Shown: positions 10,682 through 21,870, numbered from the stretch's first letter. The stretch is 64,000 bases of DNA from Anastrepha obliqua (GCF_027943255.1 NC_072896.1:61646501-61710500), one strand, 5' to 3'. Notes: generated by a model from the letters alone, not told the origin. Made by a program: numbers and translations.

Positions 10682-10850
10682 GCAGACAATAACAAACCTC
10701 CGCATGTATTTCTGTAAAGAGAGAGCTCATAATAAAAAGCCATATGCCGTTCAGAGGCGACATAAAACTGTAGATTCCTCCATTTGTAAGAAAACATCAA
10801 GACGCACACCAAAAATAGGAGGAAAAGTTCGGGCGTAAACGCCAATTATT
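10682..10850 (+). repeat. tRNA-derived SINE, diverged body fragment
   Basis: AACCTCCGCATGTATTTCTG, CCTCCATTTGTAAGAAAACA, AAGACGCACACC and the CGCCAATTATTATTA tail follow the SINE body order on the plus strand. The GGCCAAACACCCAAAAAGGG segment is deleted. Confidence 0.7.
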
Positions 10851-10851
10851 A

Positions 10852-11340
10852 TTACCTATTATTATCAATTTTTTGATCAATTAGTCTTTGCGCAGTTATT
10901 ATGCCTTCATATTGTGGGTATATTTGTAGAAACAAGTTTTTTAGCTCTTCTCTATATCCTATTTTAATTGTTTCTAACTTTGTTATTTTGTAATAGCATT
11001 GCATAACTGCGGTATTCATTTCCGTGGACCATGTTAAGCGTTGTCGTGATTTTTCAGCCTTTGTGGTTGCAGGTTGACCTTCCAAAACAGTAGAGGCTGA
11101 ATGGGTTACTATTTCCGGATTGTCAAAAGGTTCCCACCCCAATCCCGATCATGGCGGTGCTCGTTCGAGGCTTGTTTCCTTTCAGTTGGAACCATTTTCG
11201 TTTACAGTTTCCATCTGGGTTCACAGTTTTCCTTCAGACGTTTATTTTACTAGCCGACATGTTGGGCATTTGAGCGGAATTGTTTATACATCACTCAGAC
11301 TCAGGCGCCATGGGTTCGTCAGACCCATAGTTCCTATGTA
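10852..11340 (-). pseudogene. LINE ORF N-terminal fragment
   Basis: The frame 11142-10852 contains RQRLTWSTEMNTAVMQCYY and a GYREELKNLFLQ.YPQY segment. This resembles a tryptophan-rich, Myb-like segment found near the N-terminus of some insect non-LTR ORFs (recalled from uncharacterised proteins). The minus-strand sequence up to 11340 looks like more of the same, with stops. The family is not determined. Confidence 0.4.
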
Positions 11341-11417
11341 GGGTGTCCATGCGGTGGTTTACTAGAGTCCACGGGGTTGCAATATCCGTCATCCCTCTAC
11401 TGAGGATGCCCTTGCGG

Positions 11418-12480
11418 ACTTTCAATAATGTGTCGAGAGAAGCTATTTTAAGAGGTTTATATTTAACAAATACAGAACCCGCTGTTTATTCGTGGATAAA
11501 GAACCTACAACCTAAGGTAGAATAATAAGAGCGGAATGGTACGACGCTAAACTCAATCAATAAGGGTGGTGTTCTGATAAAACGGATATAATACTCTTCG
11601 CTAGAAAGTACAAGATCCCGAAGCTGAACGGCGTAGAACTAGCTCTGTAAGACAACGAAGTACCTGGGTGTAATTTTGAATAGCAAACTATCATAGAAGT
11701 ACATTATATAGTATTAGAGAGGAAGAAAAAGGTCAGTGCGCACTATATCCATGTAAAAGGATGCTGGGAGTTACATGGGGACTATCTCCTCCTATAATTA
11801 TATTATATTCAGCTATAGTAAAGCCAGTATTACTCTACGGTCCTTTAGTGTAGTGGACCGCGCTAAGGAAAGCGACATACAAAATACCTATGGAAAGTAT
11901 TCAAAGTCTTGGTGCATTTTGCACTACAAGAGCGATGAGAACTACTCCAACGGCCGCTCTTAAAAGAATACTCAACCTACCACTGATTGACTTTGCGGCA
12001 GAATGTCTAGCATGTAAATCTGCCGTAAGACTTAGCACAACGAATGAATTTACCTGTAAAATATTCGAGCATAATTCAATAGGCATGAGTTATAGGGCCA
12101 ATATACATTATGGGCCTCTGAAATGCAATTGAGAGAGGAAATTTCGAACAATAATACAAAAAGAGGGAGATTCGTACTAGCTCTATCTAGAAAAGAAAGT
12201 AGAGGTAAATATACTGGCAGGCCACAATTTGTTAGCGGTACACGCATACAAAATAGGAATTACAAATAATGATAGCTGCAGATTTTGAAAAGAACTGGAA
12301 GAGAGGTAAACTTTAGAACACTTTCTATGTATGTGTCCTACATTAGCTAGAACACGAATGAAATGCTTAGGAGCTCTACAATATGAGAATTTGGAATGTA
12401 TCTCGGGGTTAGAGCTTCAGAGTTTACTTCGATCCGCAAAAGACGCAGACTTATTTCAATATGTCTACTATAGTGAAAGG
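11418..12480 (+). pseudogene. Non-LTR reverse transcriptase fragment (R1/I-like)
   Basis: Broken plus-strand frames give AFNNVS, AEWYDAKLN, ARKYKIPKLNGVEL, CKRMLGVTWGL and a IVKPVLLYGPLVW segment followed by CTTRAMRTTPTAAL. This is the order of the late RT (thumb) and connector region of R1/I-like LINEs (Y.G..VW; T.GA..STPT.AL). The YADD box itself was not found. Frameshifts and stops are frequent. The element lacks both ends here. Confidence 0.65.
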
Positions 12481-12974
12481 TAAAGGTCTAGCTCCATCTG
12501 GTACCACTAAGGACCAATAGGTCTATGTGATGGTTTTCAGCCTAACTTATGTATATGTATGAAATCTAAAACTGCATTTAGTTCATATGTACATACTATT
12601 ATATATATAGTATTCTAGAAGAAATTATTATTTTTTTATTAAAACTTTCATAGGGGTGGGTAGGTGAAATGGTTGAAGTGCCTGTCTGGAACTCCTCAAC
12701 TAGCTCTAAAGTGCCGTTTTGATATCATATTGGTGGGGGTTGAAGCAAAAAATACTTACTATATTTTTACTGTTAACATAAAAGTGGAAGTATTTGACGC
12801 AACAGTGCCTCACCGGTCGACTAAAAGTTTTGCGCTGGTACTTACATATATTATATGTAGACTTACGCATTTGTCCCCACAGTGTTGCAGTTTTATGGCA
12901 AACATTTAAAATATTTGGTCATATTCGAATGTAGAAAATTTTTGTGGCAAATGCAAAATTCTTTAGGTGTAAAG
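12481..12974. other. No recognised feature
   Basis: Includes a short frame at 12664-12909 without any domain I recognise. The sequence is otherwise AT-rich. Confidence 0.4.
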
Positions 12975-13735
12975 GGTGATCAAATGAGTGATACTTTTTC
13001 CAATTACGCCTCAACAACGTTTGCCAATCATACAATTATTACGAACATCTATGCTCTGTGAAAAGTGTTCATCGCTCACTCAGGCCAACTTATGGTGGCC
13101 ATTTTTGGCTTAACGGCTATGTCAATACGCAAAATTACCATATTTGGGCTGAAAAGTAGCCCGAAGACATTCAAGAACAGCCATTACATTCATTGAAAAC
13201 AACCGTTTGGTGCGACATGTGGGCTGGAGGCATCATCGGACCATATTTCGTCAAAGACGAGGCTGGCGCCAATGTAACAGTGAATGGCGAACACTACCAC
13301 GCCATGGTAAACAACTTTTTGATGCCGTATATTGAACCCCGTGATCTCCAAAACATTTGGTTCTAACAAGACGGTGCTACTTGCCATACAGCCTGTGAAA
13401 CAATGGATTTACTGCATCGTCGTTTCGGTGAGCAATTTATCTCGGACCAATAGATTGGCCACCAAGGCCGTATGATATCTCATCTTTGGACTTCTATTTA
13501 TGGAGGTATGTAAAGCCTAAATGCTTTGTGGTTAAACCAGCTTCGATTGAAGCATTAGAAGCCAACTTTACTAAAGTTATTCACGAGATACCGACCGAAG
13601 TCCTCCAGCGAATCATTCAAAATTGGTGTTAACGGATGGCTGAATTACGGAATATTTGAAAGGGATTATAATATATTTAAAAAATAAATGGCATGAATGG
13701 TTCTATACAAAAATAAAATATAATTGTCCGGTCAA
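12975..13735 (+). mobile_element. Mariner-like transposon remnant
   Basis: Starts with AAAGGGTGATCAAATGAG and carries a degenerate transposase: FWLNGYVNTQNYHIW, then TTVWCDMWAGGIIGPYF, ANVTVNGEHYHAMVN and QDGATCHTA, with stop codons before ..PED and inside WF*QDG. The 3' end matches the remnant at 3028-3545. It belongs to the same family as the element at 9214-10142 but is an older, non-coding copy, with much of the N-terminal region deleted too. Confidence 0.8.
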
Positions 13736-13862
13736 TATGGATTTTCAATTTATTTCAATTTAAAATCCGATCCTTTAAATTGATCATCCTGCTTTTCTTT
13801 ACTGTTTTTTTTTCTTTACCTGTGTTTTGCCTTTTAAATTTAGAATTAGGTCCACATTTGAA

Positions 13863-14829
13863 TCTTCTTTATATATAAAAATGAATGTTTGTCTGTATGT
13901 CCTCGATGAACTCAAAAACTACTGGACCAAGTATTATAAAAATTGGTATATATGTATATGTAATTTTCCACGGAGAAGGTTTGTAGAATATGCTCATTGA
14001 TGCCACTCGCCAACAGGTGGCGCTGCAGAGTAGCAACTTCTGCCCCGTTCAACCGATTGTCATAAAAATTAGTATGACCATGTATTTTTACACAAAAGAA
14101 ACGAGTATGACATGTTCAAAGATGTAACTCGCCACCAGGTGATTGAAGACATATATTTGACTGGGAATGCCTGCTTCAAACCGACCCGCAAACAACCTTT
14201 TCGATCGTAATTCTGACGAACTGGGGGCATTCGTTAGAACAAATCTTCCGCAGTTGATTCCAGAACAACGCATTGATTTTGACAGAATTATGCGCGCAAT
14301 CACAGAACAAAGCGGTGGACTGGTTTTCATAGATGCGCCCGGTGATGTAGGGTCATTTTGGCAACCATCTGGAATAGCGACAACCTTTTTGGATGGTGGC
14401 CGAACAGCGCATTCAGCATTGAAACTGCCGTTGAATTTGCAAAACACTGAGGCACCAACGTGCAACATCAGCAAAAACTCTAGAATGGAAAAAGTACTCC
14501 AAACGGTCAAACAAGCGTGTTGATTAAATTTGGAGAATCCATGCTTCTCACATGGACAGCTCTATGCGGCTTGCTCACGTGTCCTTCTGATTTATTCGTC
14601 TACGTACCAGATGGAAAAACAAGAAATGTTTTGTATCCCCCAGCACTTCAATAAACATCGAATTGAAACTAAACTTTGTAATATAATGGTCACAACTTTT
14701 TGGAAATAAACAAAATCAATTAAAAGGTTTAGAAGGAATTGAATATTTGTGTACTGATTTTTCTTTAAAGTTATTTTTCTTAAATTTATGTTAGTTGTTG
14801 GCGTAGCAACGCCCGCCGGGTACAGCTAG
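13863..14829 (+). mobile_element. Short Helitron with deleted helicase
   Basis: Begins TCTTCTTTATATATAAAAAT and ends ACAGCTAG directly before T at 14830, preceded by the GC-rich hairpin-like AACGCCCGCCGGGT; A precedes the 5' TC. This fits the Helitron rules (5' TC, 3' CTAG, insertion between A and T, 3' hairpin). It contains a deleted helicase segment (14167-14520) and a C-terminal piece with LFVYVPDGKTRNVLYPPALQ near 14600-14653. The alternative 5' start is 13866. Confidence 0.82.
14167..14523 (+). pseudogene. Helitron PIF1-like helicase fragment, Walker A lost
   Basis: The frame contains LIPEQRIDFDRIMRAITEQS and GGLVFIDAPG, which in Helitron helicases lead into the Walker A loop GGTGKT. 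Here the loop reads GDVGSFW, and the frame then resumes at SGIATTFLDGGRTAHSALKL. About 15 residues at the ATP-binding site are missing. The frame runs to a stop at 14523, but the downstream Helitron C-terminus lies in another frame. No ATPase activity is expected. Confidence 0.75.
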
Positions 14830-14927
14830 TATTCTATAAAAATAAACATTGTAGATTTTTGAATTCTCCTCATAATATTTATCTTCAAATAATTATTAAA
14901 TTAACATAAAACTTTAATATTTTCTAG

Positions 14928-17900
14928 GGTTTCCATCAGCCTGGTTTATATGTACTAGATACTCTTTTCTCCGTTCTTGTAATCGGGACATTAGTTGTCA
15001 TAGTGTGGAGAGGAGTATGGGGTATAATGGATATAACATTTTACCCTTTCGACAGAAAAAAATCATCTTGGAGCTCATTGGTAAATATACATTTATAAAT
15101 CATAGTTTAGACATAGTATTTAAAAAAAAAGGCTTTGGCCGTTTTAATACTTTTCTTTAGTTGTTCATTCAATTGTCCTTTCCGTAGTTAATTGCTCTGG
15201 AAAATTCTTAGGAACAAGAAAATTGTTTGTTCAACAATCACCGTTATTACGAATGACGCCTAGCAGTAGAATAGACTCTTGTCGATTGCATTGATTTATT
15301 ATATTTTTTTATTGTGTAACTTGATCGAGAAAAATTTAAACTATTGTGAATGGTCATCTGAATTGTAAACAACTGTATCACTTTACTAAAATTTTTAATT
15401 TTATTACTTTGAAATAAATATTTTTTTAACAAAAACCAAATAAATTGAACAGATGTACGTGATTTTCAAGTGTGGCTTAAAACATTTAGTTAGCATATGT
15501 ATTTGTACAGGTTTCCGAAAACTTTTCGTTTGCCAAAAACTGCGTTCACGCATTTGCTTATAATTTACATATCCCTTTCCCTAAAACTTGATAAACCTGC
15601 CTCAGCTGGAACAGGCACGCGGTTGTTTTTTATTGCTTACGACTTTAGTTCTGTGTTACAATATCATTTAATTTAATTTCATTAAGCTTTTACAATTTTA
15701 AACACAAACAACTTCATTTTTTCCTTTATTTTAATGCGTCTTTTGCACATTTACTTTCAACGACTAAAAGTACGTTCACATATGCATTAATTACCAATAA
15801 ATCCACCAAATTAATCTACCTGTTCACATATAGCAGATTACCTTCAAAATTGACAATCAGCTGTCAATACTGTTGAGAAAGGTTTTTTTCATAGAAATTA
15901 TTTTGGTGAAATATTTCGGTATTTTTGGTTTGTTTAATTATTAATAACGATATGAAGGAAAGACAAGGAGATGGATTAGCTAATTTAATTGCGCAATTGG
16001 CTTGTAATAATAAAGAGTTGGAGGAAATCCGTAAACGACTTTTACTGAAATTTGAAAAAATTATGGCGGCAATACGCATTCGAAATTCGATATTACATTT
16101 TATAATAAGTAATAAGAGAACGTACGTTTATGGACAAACGTTTTTTGAATGCATAGTTAATAATACCTAACAAATATTTTATAAGAATTATGTCTACAAA
16201 CTTGTTTCCTTTACCGGCATCCATTTTATTTAGTTTTTACTTTGACGTTTTTCTTTACACGCGTAAAAATAATGATCTATTTTACAGAAAACACAGGGTT
16301 GTTCGTCAAAAAGTATGGATATTATCTATGATTATTTTATAATCTCAGATTTTGGGGGAGAAATTTTGTATGGGAAATCTCGCTTTTTAATTACGGATTG
16401 GGAGTTAAGCACGAAAAAGTAGATCATCTACATGATTCAATGATAAAAGGTTTGCTCAGTAAGCAGCTTTCTCGTTCTCTCTTGACAAATCGGCTCCCTT
16501 AGCAAGACATTGGGTTGCTAGCTCTAGAAATTTTGAAAGAAAGTGGAGGAAAAGTAAAATTTGTAGAAAAAGCATTTCATTTTCAAAATGGTGTGCTTAC
16601 GAGCAGCCACTCGCTCAAGAGTTTTTATCGGTATGTTCAGGACTATGGTAGTATGACATGGAATACATACCGCTTAAGTTAGGACATAATAGGCTATTTG
16701 ACATAATCCAAGATCGATGAGTGGAGAATTTACAAAGCTGTATTTCTTGTGATGTGTTGATTTGGAAGGAATTCATGTTTTGCTAGCATTTCCCAAAGAA
16801 TTGCGACAGGGAGAATAATTGGATAGTCCCGACGCGACCGATACCATTGCATACTTCATTATAAAAAGTTAGGATTGACGGAGCTTGTTTCCAAAGAGCC
16901 GACCTTACCATGGATGAATGAAGTGTCCAGAGCAGGCTTAGCAGAGCACAGTACCAGAATGAAAAAGCTACTTATAAAAAACCATCTGCCAGAACCGTCT
17001 TAAAACTGTAGGTCCTTCCATTTGTGGAACAACATCAAGACACGCGCTTCAAATAGGAGAAGGATTTCGGCCAAACACCTAACATAATTGTACGTGCCAA
17101 TTATTTATTGATTTTTAACAAAATAGTTTCATATTGGCGAAGCTTCGCAACTTCGAGATCGCTTTTAAATTTAATAATAAATTCACAAAATATAATCTTG
17201 GATTAAGTGAAATTATTTTTTTTTTAATATTAGACTTGGCAATTTCCGCTTATAACTTCTGTTTGTACCGTTATTTACATTCAAATATTAATTAAAATTA
17301 ATTTTTTAAAGCGTTCGCAGTTTTTTCCCATTTAAGCAAGAAAATACTTTTTTGCTACCATTTTTACCAAAAAGGATTTAATTTGTTCCACTTTATTCAC
17401 ATTTTTAAATACAACCTTTTGTAAGGGAGTGTCAAAAATCGAATGTCACTAGTGAGCAAACCTTTAATAATTGAATCATGGATCATCTACTTATATGTGA
17501 ACGTATTATCAGAAATTGTTGTAGTACAAAAAGCACTGAAAACTGTTCACAATCGCTGATTTATCGAGCGATCGACCCTCAGAATTGCATCGATAATCGC
17601 TCAATAGTGGTTTCTCTACTGCCAGTCGATATTCGCAATAGGGGTGAACATCTAACGGATTTCTAAAGTCTTAGAGTGCATAGGAGTAAACACTTTTGTT
17701 TGTCATATGCACATTTTAAAGTTTAAACTAAAAGTAATGTCTTTTTATTTTCAAAGATTCTTGGCTACACAACTGTATTCATCACATTTGTAATTAAACC
17801 AATTATACGTTTCGTTTGCAAAAAAATTGACGGTATCTTAAAATTGATCATTTGCGACATGTTCTATTTCTTAATTTTTTTCGGGGCTGTAAATGCGTGG

Positions 17901-19484
17901 CGAGGAATTTGGAACCTTCTAGACATATACCTATACCCAGGTGAGTATTGTACCTGTAAATGTACGAAATCAATTTTGTAAATTTGCCTTAAAAAAATTT
18001 GCGAAGAATAAAAAAAAATTTTGTATATTAGGTTTTATACACGACACACTTTTGAAACAAAATAAATCAAAATACACAGCAAAAATACATTGTCGTCAAA
18101 TAAAAAAATCTCTTACAATAACTCCTCTGAGTTCGACCGCTAGACTGTCAAATAAAAGTGACAAAGTAATGGTAACCCTAAACCCTGTCTGTAGTCACCC
18201 AGATAGTGTACTCTGTCTCGCTATCATTACATTAGTGGTTTAATCCCTGTCAATCAATACTTGTTCAGATGCAGTTCAATGTACCAATATTGCCTATTTT
18301 AATGTTTATGTAATGTAGGTATTGTAATAATGTAATTAAAGTATTACACAAGCGTCAATTTTCTGCACGCCCGCTTAAGATTTTAAATTTTTTTTGAAAA
18401 TGTTTGTCAATTTTGGTTTTCAACAAAATTTTACTTAACATTTTAACGTAATCGAAAGTTCAACTCGCCTTCAGTATTATTATAATACAAGAATATATAC
18501 ATACAAGCAATATCTTGTTTCTATATAGTCACCCTGAATGAAGTCTCGTTCCTTCCAAGTTATGAGGAGCTGGCGGAATTGCTATTGACATTCACAATCG
18601 TTTTAGTATTTCAGATACCAAATTCAAAATCGTCAAAAACTTTACCTTTTTTCTCTGATCTATACAAAATTTGGTGTATTGTAATTTTACCAGGTGAAAA
18701 GGCAATGTTAAGATGTCCAATAGGACTTTAGTATTCCCCTTTACGTGGATCGGCCAAAACAAACTTAAAGATCTATTGTATTCGTCGGACCACACCAGTT
18801 ACATGTTGCCAGTCCGCAACCAGCTCCCGCATTTTTGTTAATATTTAGCTACCCATTATAGCCATGATCACCTTTCATAAATTATTGACTTCACTTTTTC
18901 TAATTATTTAAAATGTCCTCGTTTTCCTACTTTGTTGTTTGTTTACATCTCCCCACTGTTCATGCGGACTATTATTAGTTTAATTACCTCCTGTGGCTCA
19001 CAGGCTCTGACCAGCATGACGCCCTCTTTCAAAAATAGTTCACTGTTTTTCTTATTAAAATTAGGCAGTATGCCTATAATTCATTCAATTAAATTAAAAT
19101 ACGTGCGTATACCTACAGACATACATATATAATTTAATATTTACAATGACAATTATTTTCATTGCAGATAATAAAATACTAAGCTACTGGTTAACGCATG
19201 TTATACCATTCCTCGTACTAGCTGCTCTAAAATGTTCCAATTCTGTATTAGTTCGAGGCGTCTTCATTGATGCGGAAGGTACACCCGATGAATGTGTTGA
19301 AATACCGATTAATTACGTAAAACTACATTTTCAACGAGAACGCAATAAGAAATCCATTTGTATGTGCCATCAGAATAACATCGCGAAAAAAATAGATAAG
19401 GATGCTCAAATAAACTTAATCGAGAAGTCTGAGAAAGTGGATATCAGGATACAAACTGGCAGGGAAGCAACACGGATTGTATGA
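14928..19484 (+). CDS. fusl: Fuseless-like membrane protein, last three exons
   Basis: Exon at 14928-15080 (after TTTTCTAG, ending TTG before GTAAAT) encodes a segment with LFSVLVIGTLVVIVW and WGIMDITFYP. Exon 17757-17940 (after TTTTCAAAG, ending CCAG before GTGAGT) has CDMFYFLIFFGAVNAWRGIW and LLDIYLYP. Exon 19168-19484 (after TTCATTGCAG) has YWLTHVIPFLVLAAL, NSVLVRGVFIDAEG and a basic hydrophilic tail before TGA. Phases fit throughout (0, then 1). The repeated W-RG-W...D..LYP module and hydrophobic helices are those of the insect Fuseless family, a multi-pass protein needed for presynaptic calcium-channel localisation in Drosophila (established knowledge). About 217 residues are covered; N-terminal exons were not found and probably lie upstream of the window. 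Intron 1 carries two nested transposons. Confidence 0.88.
15925..16170 (+). pseudogene. Small conserved ORF of element family A
   Basis: An 81-residue frame includes MKERQGDGLANLIAQLACNN and EEIRKRLLLKFEKIMAAIRI. The family-A copy at 46848-47800 carries a matching minus-strand frame (MKKIQEGMAHLIAQLPASNK, EEIRKRRLLRFQESMAAIRI). Changes between the two are often conservative (K/R, E/Q), which suggests a once-coding segment, perhaps the N-terminus of a lost transposase. The copy at 55773-56396 has a stop within it. The family is not recognised. Confidence 0.45.
16431..17480 (+). mobile_element. P-superfamily-like non-autonomous element, copy 1
   Basis: Both ends read CATGATTCAATNATNAAAGG then TTTGCTCA going inward, a 28-bp TIR with two differences. 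The flanks are duplicated: GATCATCTA at 16422-16430 and 17481-17489. The TIR start resembles that of Drosophila P elements (CATGATGAAAT...AAGG, from memory); P elements usually make 8-bp duplications, so either a 9-bp target or one chance base is implied. The interior includes a SINE fragment and no intact transposase. The host sequence is element family A in a fuseless intron. Confidence 0.72.
16953..17108 (+). repeat. SINE fragment inside the P-like element
   Basis: GTAGGTCCTTCCATTTGTGG, AACAACATCAAGACACGCG and TTTCGGCCAAACACCTAAC follow the SINE body, ending in CGTGCCAATTATTTATTG. The same fragment sits at the matching place in the second P-like copy (20163-20320). Confidence 0.78.
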
Positions 19485-19558
19485 TTAATATGAAAACATT
19501 AAGTAAAGTAAAGTATTTATATTTGTATGTATTCGGTTTAAATTAAAATTTGTCATAT

Positions 19559-19564
19559 ATTAAA
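19559..19564 (+). promoter_or_regulatory. Candidate fuseless poly(A) signal
   Basis: ATTAAA lies about 75 bp after the fuseless stop codon; another ATTAAA is near 19542. There is no canonical AATAAA between the stop and the P-like element starting at 19789, so one of these may be used. This is inference from position only. Confidence 0.35.
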
Positions 19565-19788
19565 GTTTAACCAAATGAAGTAAGAATCCCTGCTGCAATG
19601 AGAAAAAGTTGTTTTTTATTTATTTACTTAATTTTAGAAACATATTCATGTGCCATGGTACAAGAAAATGTGTAGTTTTCTTTCACATTTTTTTAATTAA
19701 AAAACAGATTTTTGACATTAGATATTTGTAGGAAAGGGTAATTTCTAGTCATGTATTGGAGATTATTTTCAAAATTGTGGGTTTCACA

Positions 19789-20794
19789 CATGATTCAATT
19801 ATTAAAGGTTTGCTCACTAGTGATATTCGAATTTTGACACTCCCTTACAAAAGGTTATATTTAAGAAGGTGCATAAAAAGGAAAAAATTAAATCCTTTTT
19901 GGTAAAAATGGAAGCAAAATAGTATTTTGTTACTTAAATGGAAACAAACTGCGAACGGCTTAAAATAAAATTTTAATTAATATTGGAATGTAAACAATGG
20001 TATAGATAGAAGTGATTAGCGGAAATTGCCAAGTCTAATATTAAAACAAGAATATATTTATTAATTGTTTATTATTTAATCCAAGATTTTATTGTGTGAA
20101 TTAATTTTTAAATTTAAAACCAATCGCGACGTTTCGCCAATATGAAACTATTTTGTTAAAAATAAATAAATAATTGGCACGTAAAATTCTGTTAGGTGTT
20201 TCGCCGAGATCCTCCTCCTATTTGTAGCGCGTTCCACAATTGAAAGGCCCTACAGTTTTAAGCCGATTCCGGTAGATGGTTTTTTATGAGAAGCTCTTTC
20301 ATTCTGGTACTGTGCTTTTCTAAGCCTCCTCTGAACACTTCATCCATCCATAGGAAGGTGGGCTTATTGGAAACAAGTTTTTTTTATAATGAGGTCTGCA
20401 ATGTAATCGATTGCGTCGGGAGTATTCAATAATTCTCCCTGCTGTAACTCTTTAGCAAACGCTAGCTCTTTGCAAAACATGAGTTCCGTTTAAATCACCA
20501 CATCATAAGAAATAAAGCTTTGTAAATTCTTCATCTCGATCTCGGATTGCGTCAAATACTCTATCATGTCCTGACTTAATCGGAACATACCGATGAAAAC
20601 TCTTGAGCGAGTTGTTGCTGGTAAGCAGTCCATTTTGAAAATGAAATGTTTTTTCTATTTACAAATTTTACTTTTCCTCCACTTTTAGTCAAAATTTCTA
20701 GAGCTAGCAACCCAGTGTCTTGCCAAGGGAGCCGATTTGTCAAGAGGGAATGAGAAAGCTGCTTACTGAGCAAACCTTTTATTATTGAATCATG
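19789..20794 (-). mobile_element. P-superfamily-like non-autonomous element, copy 2
   Basis: Ends CATGATTCAATTATTAAAGG (19789) and the inverted CCTTTTATTATTGAATCATG (20794) match copy 1, in the opposite orientation. GGTTTCACA is duplicated at 19780-19788 and 20795-20803. At 1006 bp it is nearly colinear with copy 1 (1050 bp), including the nested SINE. A minus-strand frame from 20806 runs through the TIR into the interior (KGLLSKQLSHSLLTNRLPW and SGGKVKFVNRKN) and stops at about 76 residues. It is not recognisable as P transposase. Confidence 0.75.
20163..20320 (-). repeat. SINE fragment inside P-like copy 2
   Basis: AATTGGCACG, TTCGCCGAGATCCTCCTCCT, CCTACAGTTTTAAGCCGA and TTTTTTATGAGAAGCTC are in SINE order on the minus strand. 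It occupies the position equivalent to 16953-17108 in copy 1, so the SINE was present before the two P-like copies separated. Confidence 0.75.
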
Positions 20795-20829
20795 GGTTTC
20801 ACACATATCAATGAAAATACTTTGTTGTA

Positions 20830-21620
20830 AAAATTAATTGAAATATTTTTTCTAAAACCTTTAAGAAAATAGCCGAAGAAAAAGATAAGTTTAAGAAATA
20901 AAATACTATTGCAAGCTTTCTGAGGTGTTTATATTTTAAGACTAGTTTCAAAATTTTGTTAGCTAAAATTTTATTTAATTTTTTAAATTAAAATCAACGT
21001 ATTTTTTCTTCAAAGAATAATATCTTCTTTAAAAACATATAACATTTAAATTTATCATACAAAAAATGAAATATTTTTTGGTTTAATAATAACATATTAA
21101 AAACTAATGAAAACTAAATCTCCTGTTTTCCATGTTGTTGATTTTTGAATTTTCTTTTGCTGTATTATTAAGACACCTATACGAAAAAGTGTCCTACCCA
21201 ATAAAAACCCCGTTTTAGAATTACCTCATCTAAATTAACGTTTGTGTTTAATATAAAACTTTGCACGATATTAGGGACTTGGGTCAAAATATTTCATTAT
21301 CTTTGACAAAAGTTTCATTAGCATATTCAAGAAAACATAAAAACTAATGTTTTGCTTTATATAGCCCCCTTCCGGAAGAAATTTACATAGATAAAATGCT
21401 GACTATTTCCAATAACTATTTTCAGATTTAATCCCAATTTTGAAATAATGTAGCGGCCGAAGTTTTTCAGCCCATTGAATTAAATATATTAAATTATCCG
21501 ATCTAAAAAATCGTTGGTTTCTTGCTATTCTTTAAGCTAAACAGATATGTATGTATGAGTACGTTCAGTTGGGAATAATAAAGATAGAAGATTGTGCTCT
21601 GTATGCTTTTTTATATTTTA
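20830..21620. other. AT-rich stretch, nothing recognised
   Basis: No coding or repeat signal was recognised between the P-like element and the mariner fragment. Confidence 0.45.
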
Positions 21621-21635
21621 TTGAATCCAAACAAA

Positions 21636-21870
21636 ATGCAAAGGCGAAAATTCAATCCAGGCCGCTGAAATTGTGAATGGTGTTTATGGTGCCGATACTG
21701 TAACAGCTAATTACGCGCAATTTAGGTTTCGTCGAATCCGAAATTTTTGATGTTAAAAATGCACCTCGCACAGGCAGACCCGTCGTCGAAAATGTCCATA
21801 AAATCACAGAAATGATCGCAGTTGACCGGCACGTTAGTAGTCGTAGCATCGCCCAGGAGCAATTTCCCCA
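21636..21870 (+). pseudogene. Mariner transposase N-terminal fragment
   Basis: Plus-strand frames give AAEIVNGVYGADTVTANYAQ, then APRTGRPVVEN and VDRHVSSRSIAQEQ. This is the helix-turn-helix region of mariner transposases (AEIVNGVYG, RTGRP, VSSRSIAQEL). At least one frameshift separates the first two blocks. The catalytic domain is missing and TIRs were not found. Confidence 0.75.

Larger units (their letters stand above)
15772..17504 (+). mobile_element. TIR element family A, copy 1 (carries a P-like insertion)
   Basis: Left end ACGTTCACATAT at 15772 and right end ATATGTGAACGT at 17504 are inverted. Without the 1050-bp P-like insertion and its duplicated target the element is about 670 bp. 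Three other copies (46848-47800, 48395-48620, 55773-56396) share the interior, including AATTTAATTGCGCAATTGGC and GCGGCAATACGCATTCGAAA. T/A flanks are compatible with a TA target. It lies in the fuseless intron. Confidence 0.75.

Noticed and set aside
18592..18795. Minus-strand ORF between fuseless exons, with a WCGPTNTIDL-like run upstream
   Set aside because: Vague resemblance to transposase sequence only; no catalytic motif.
19146..19167. ATG at 19146 as the start of a separate gene for the 112-codon ORF
   Set aside because: The ORF is opened by a splice acceptor (TTCATTGCAG at 19158-19167) and continues fuseless in phase. The ATG lies in the intron.
20576..20806. 76-codon ORF in P-like copy 2 as a real host gene
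   Set aside because: It runs through the element's TIR, and the matching region in copy 1 is broken.
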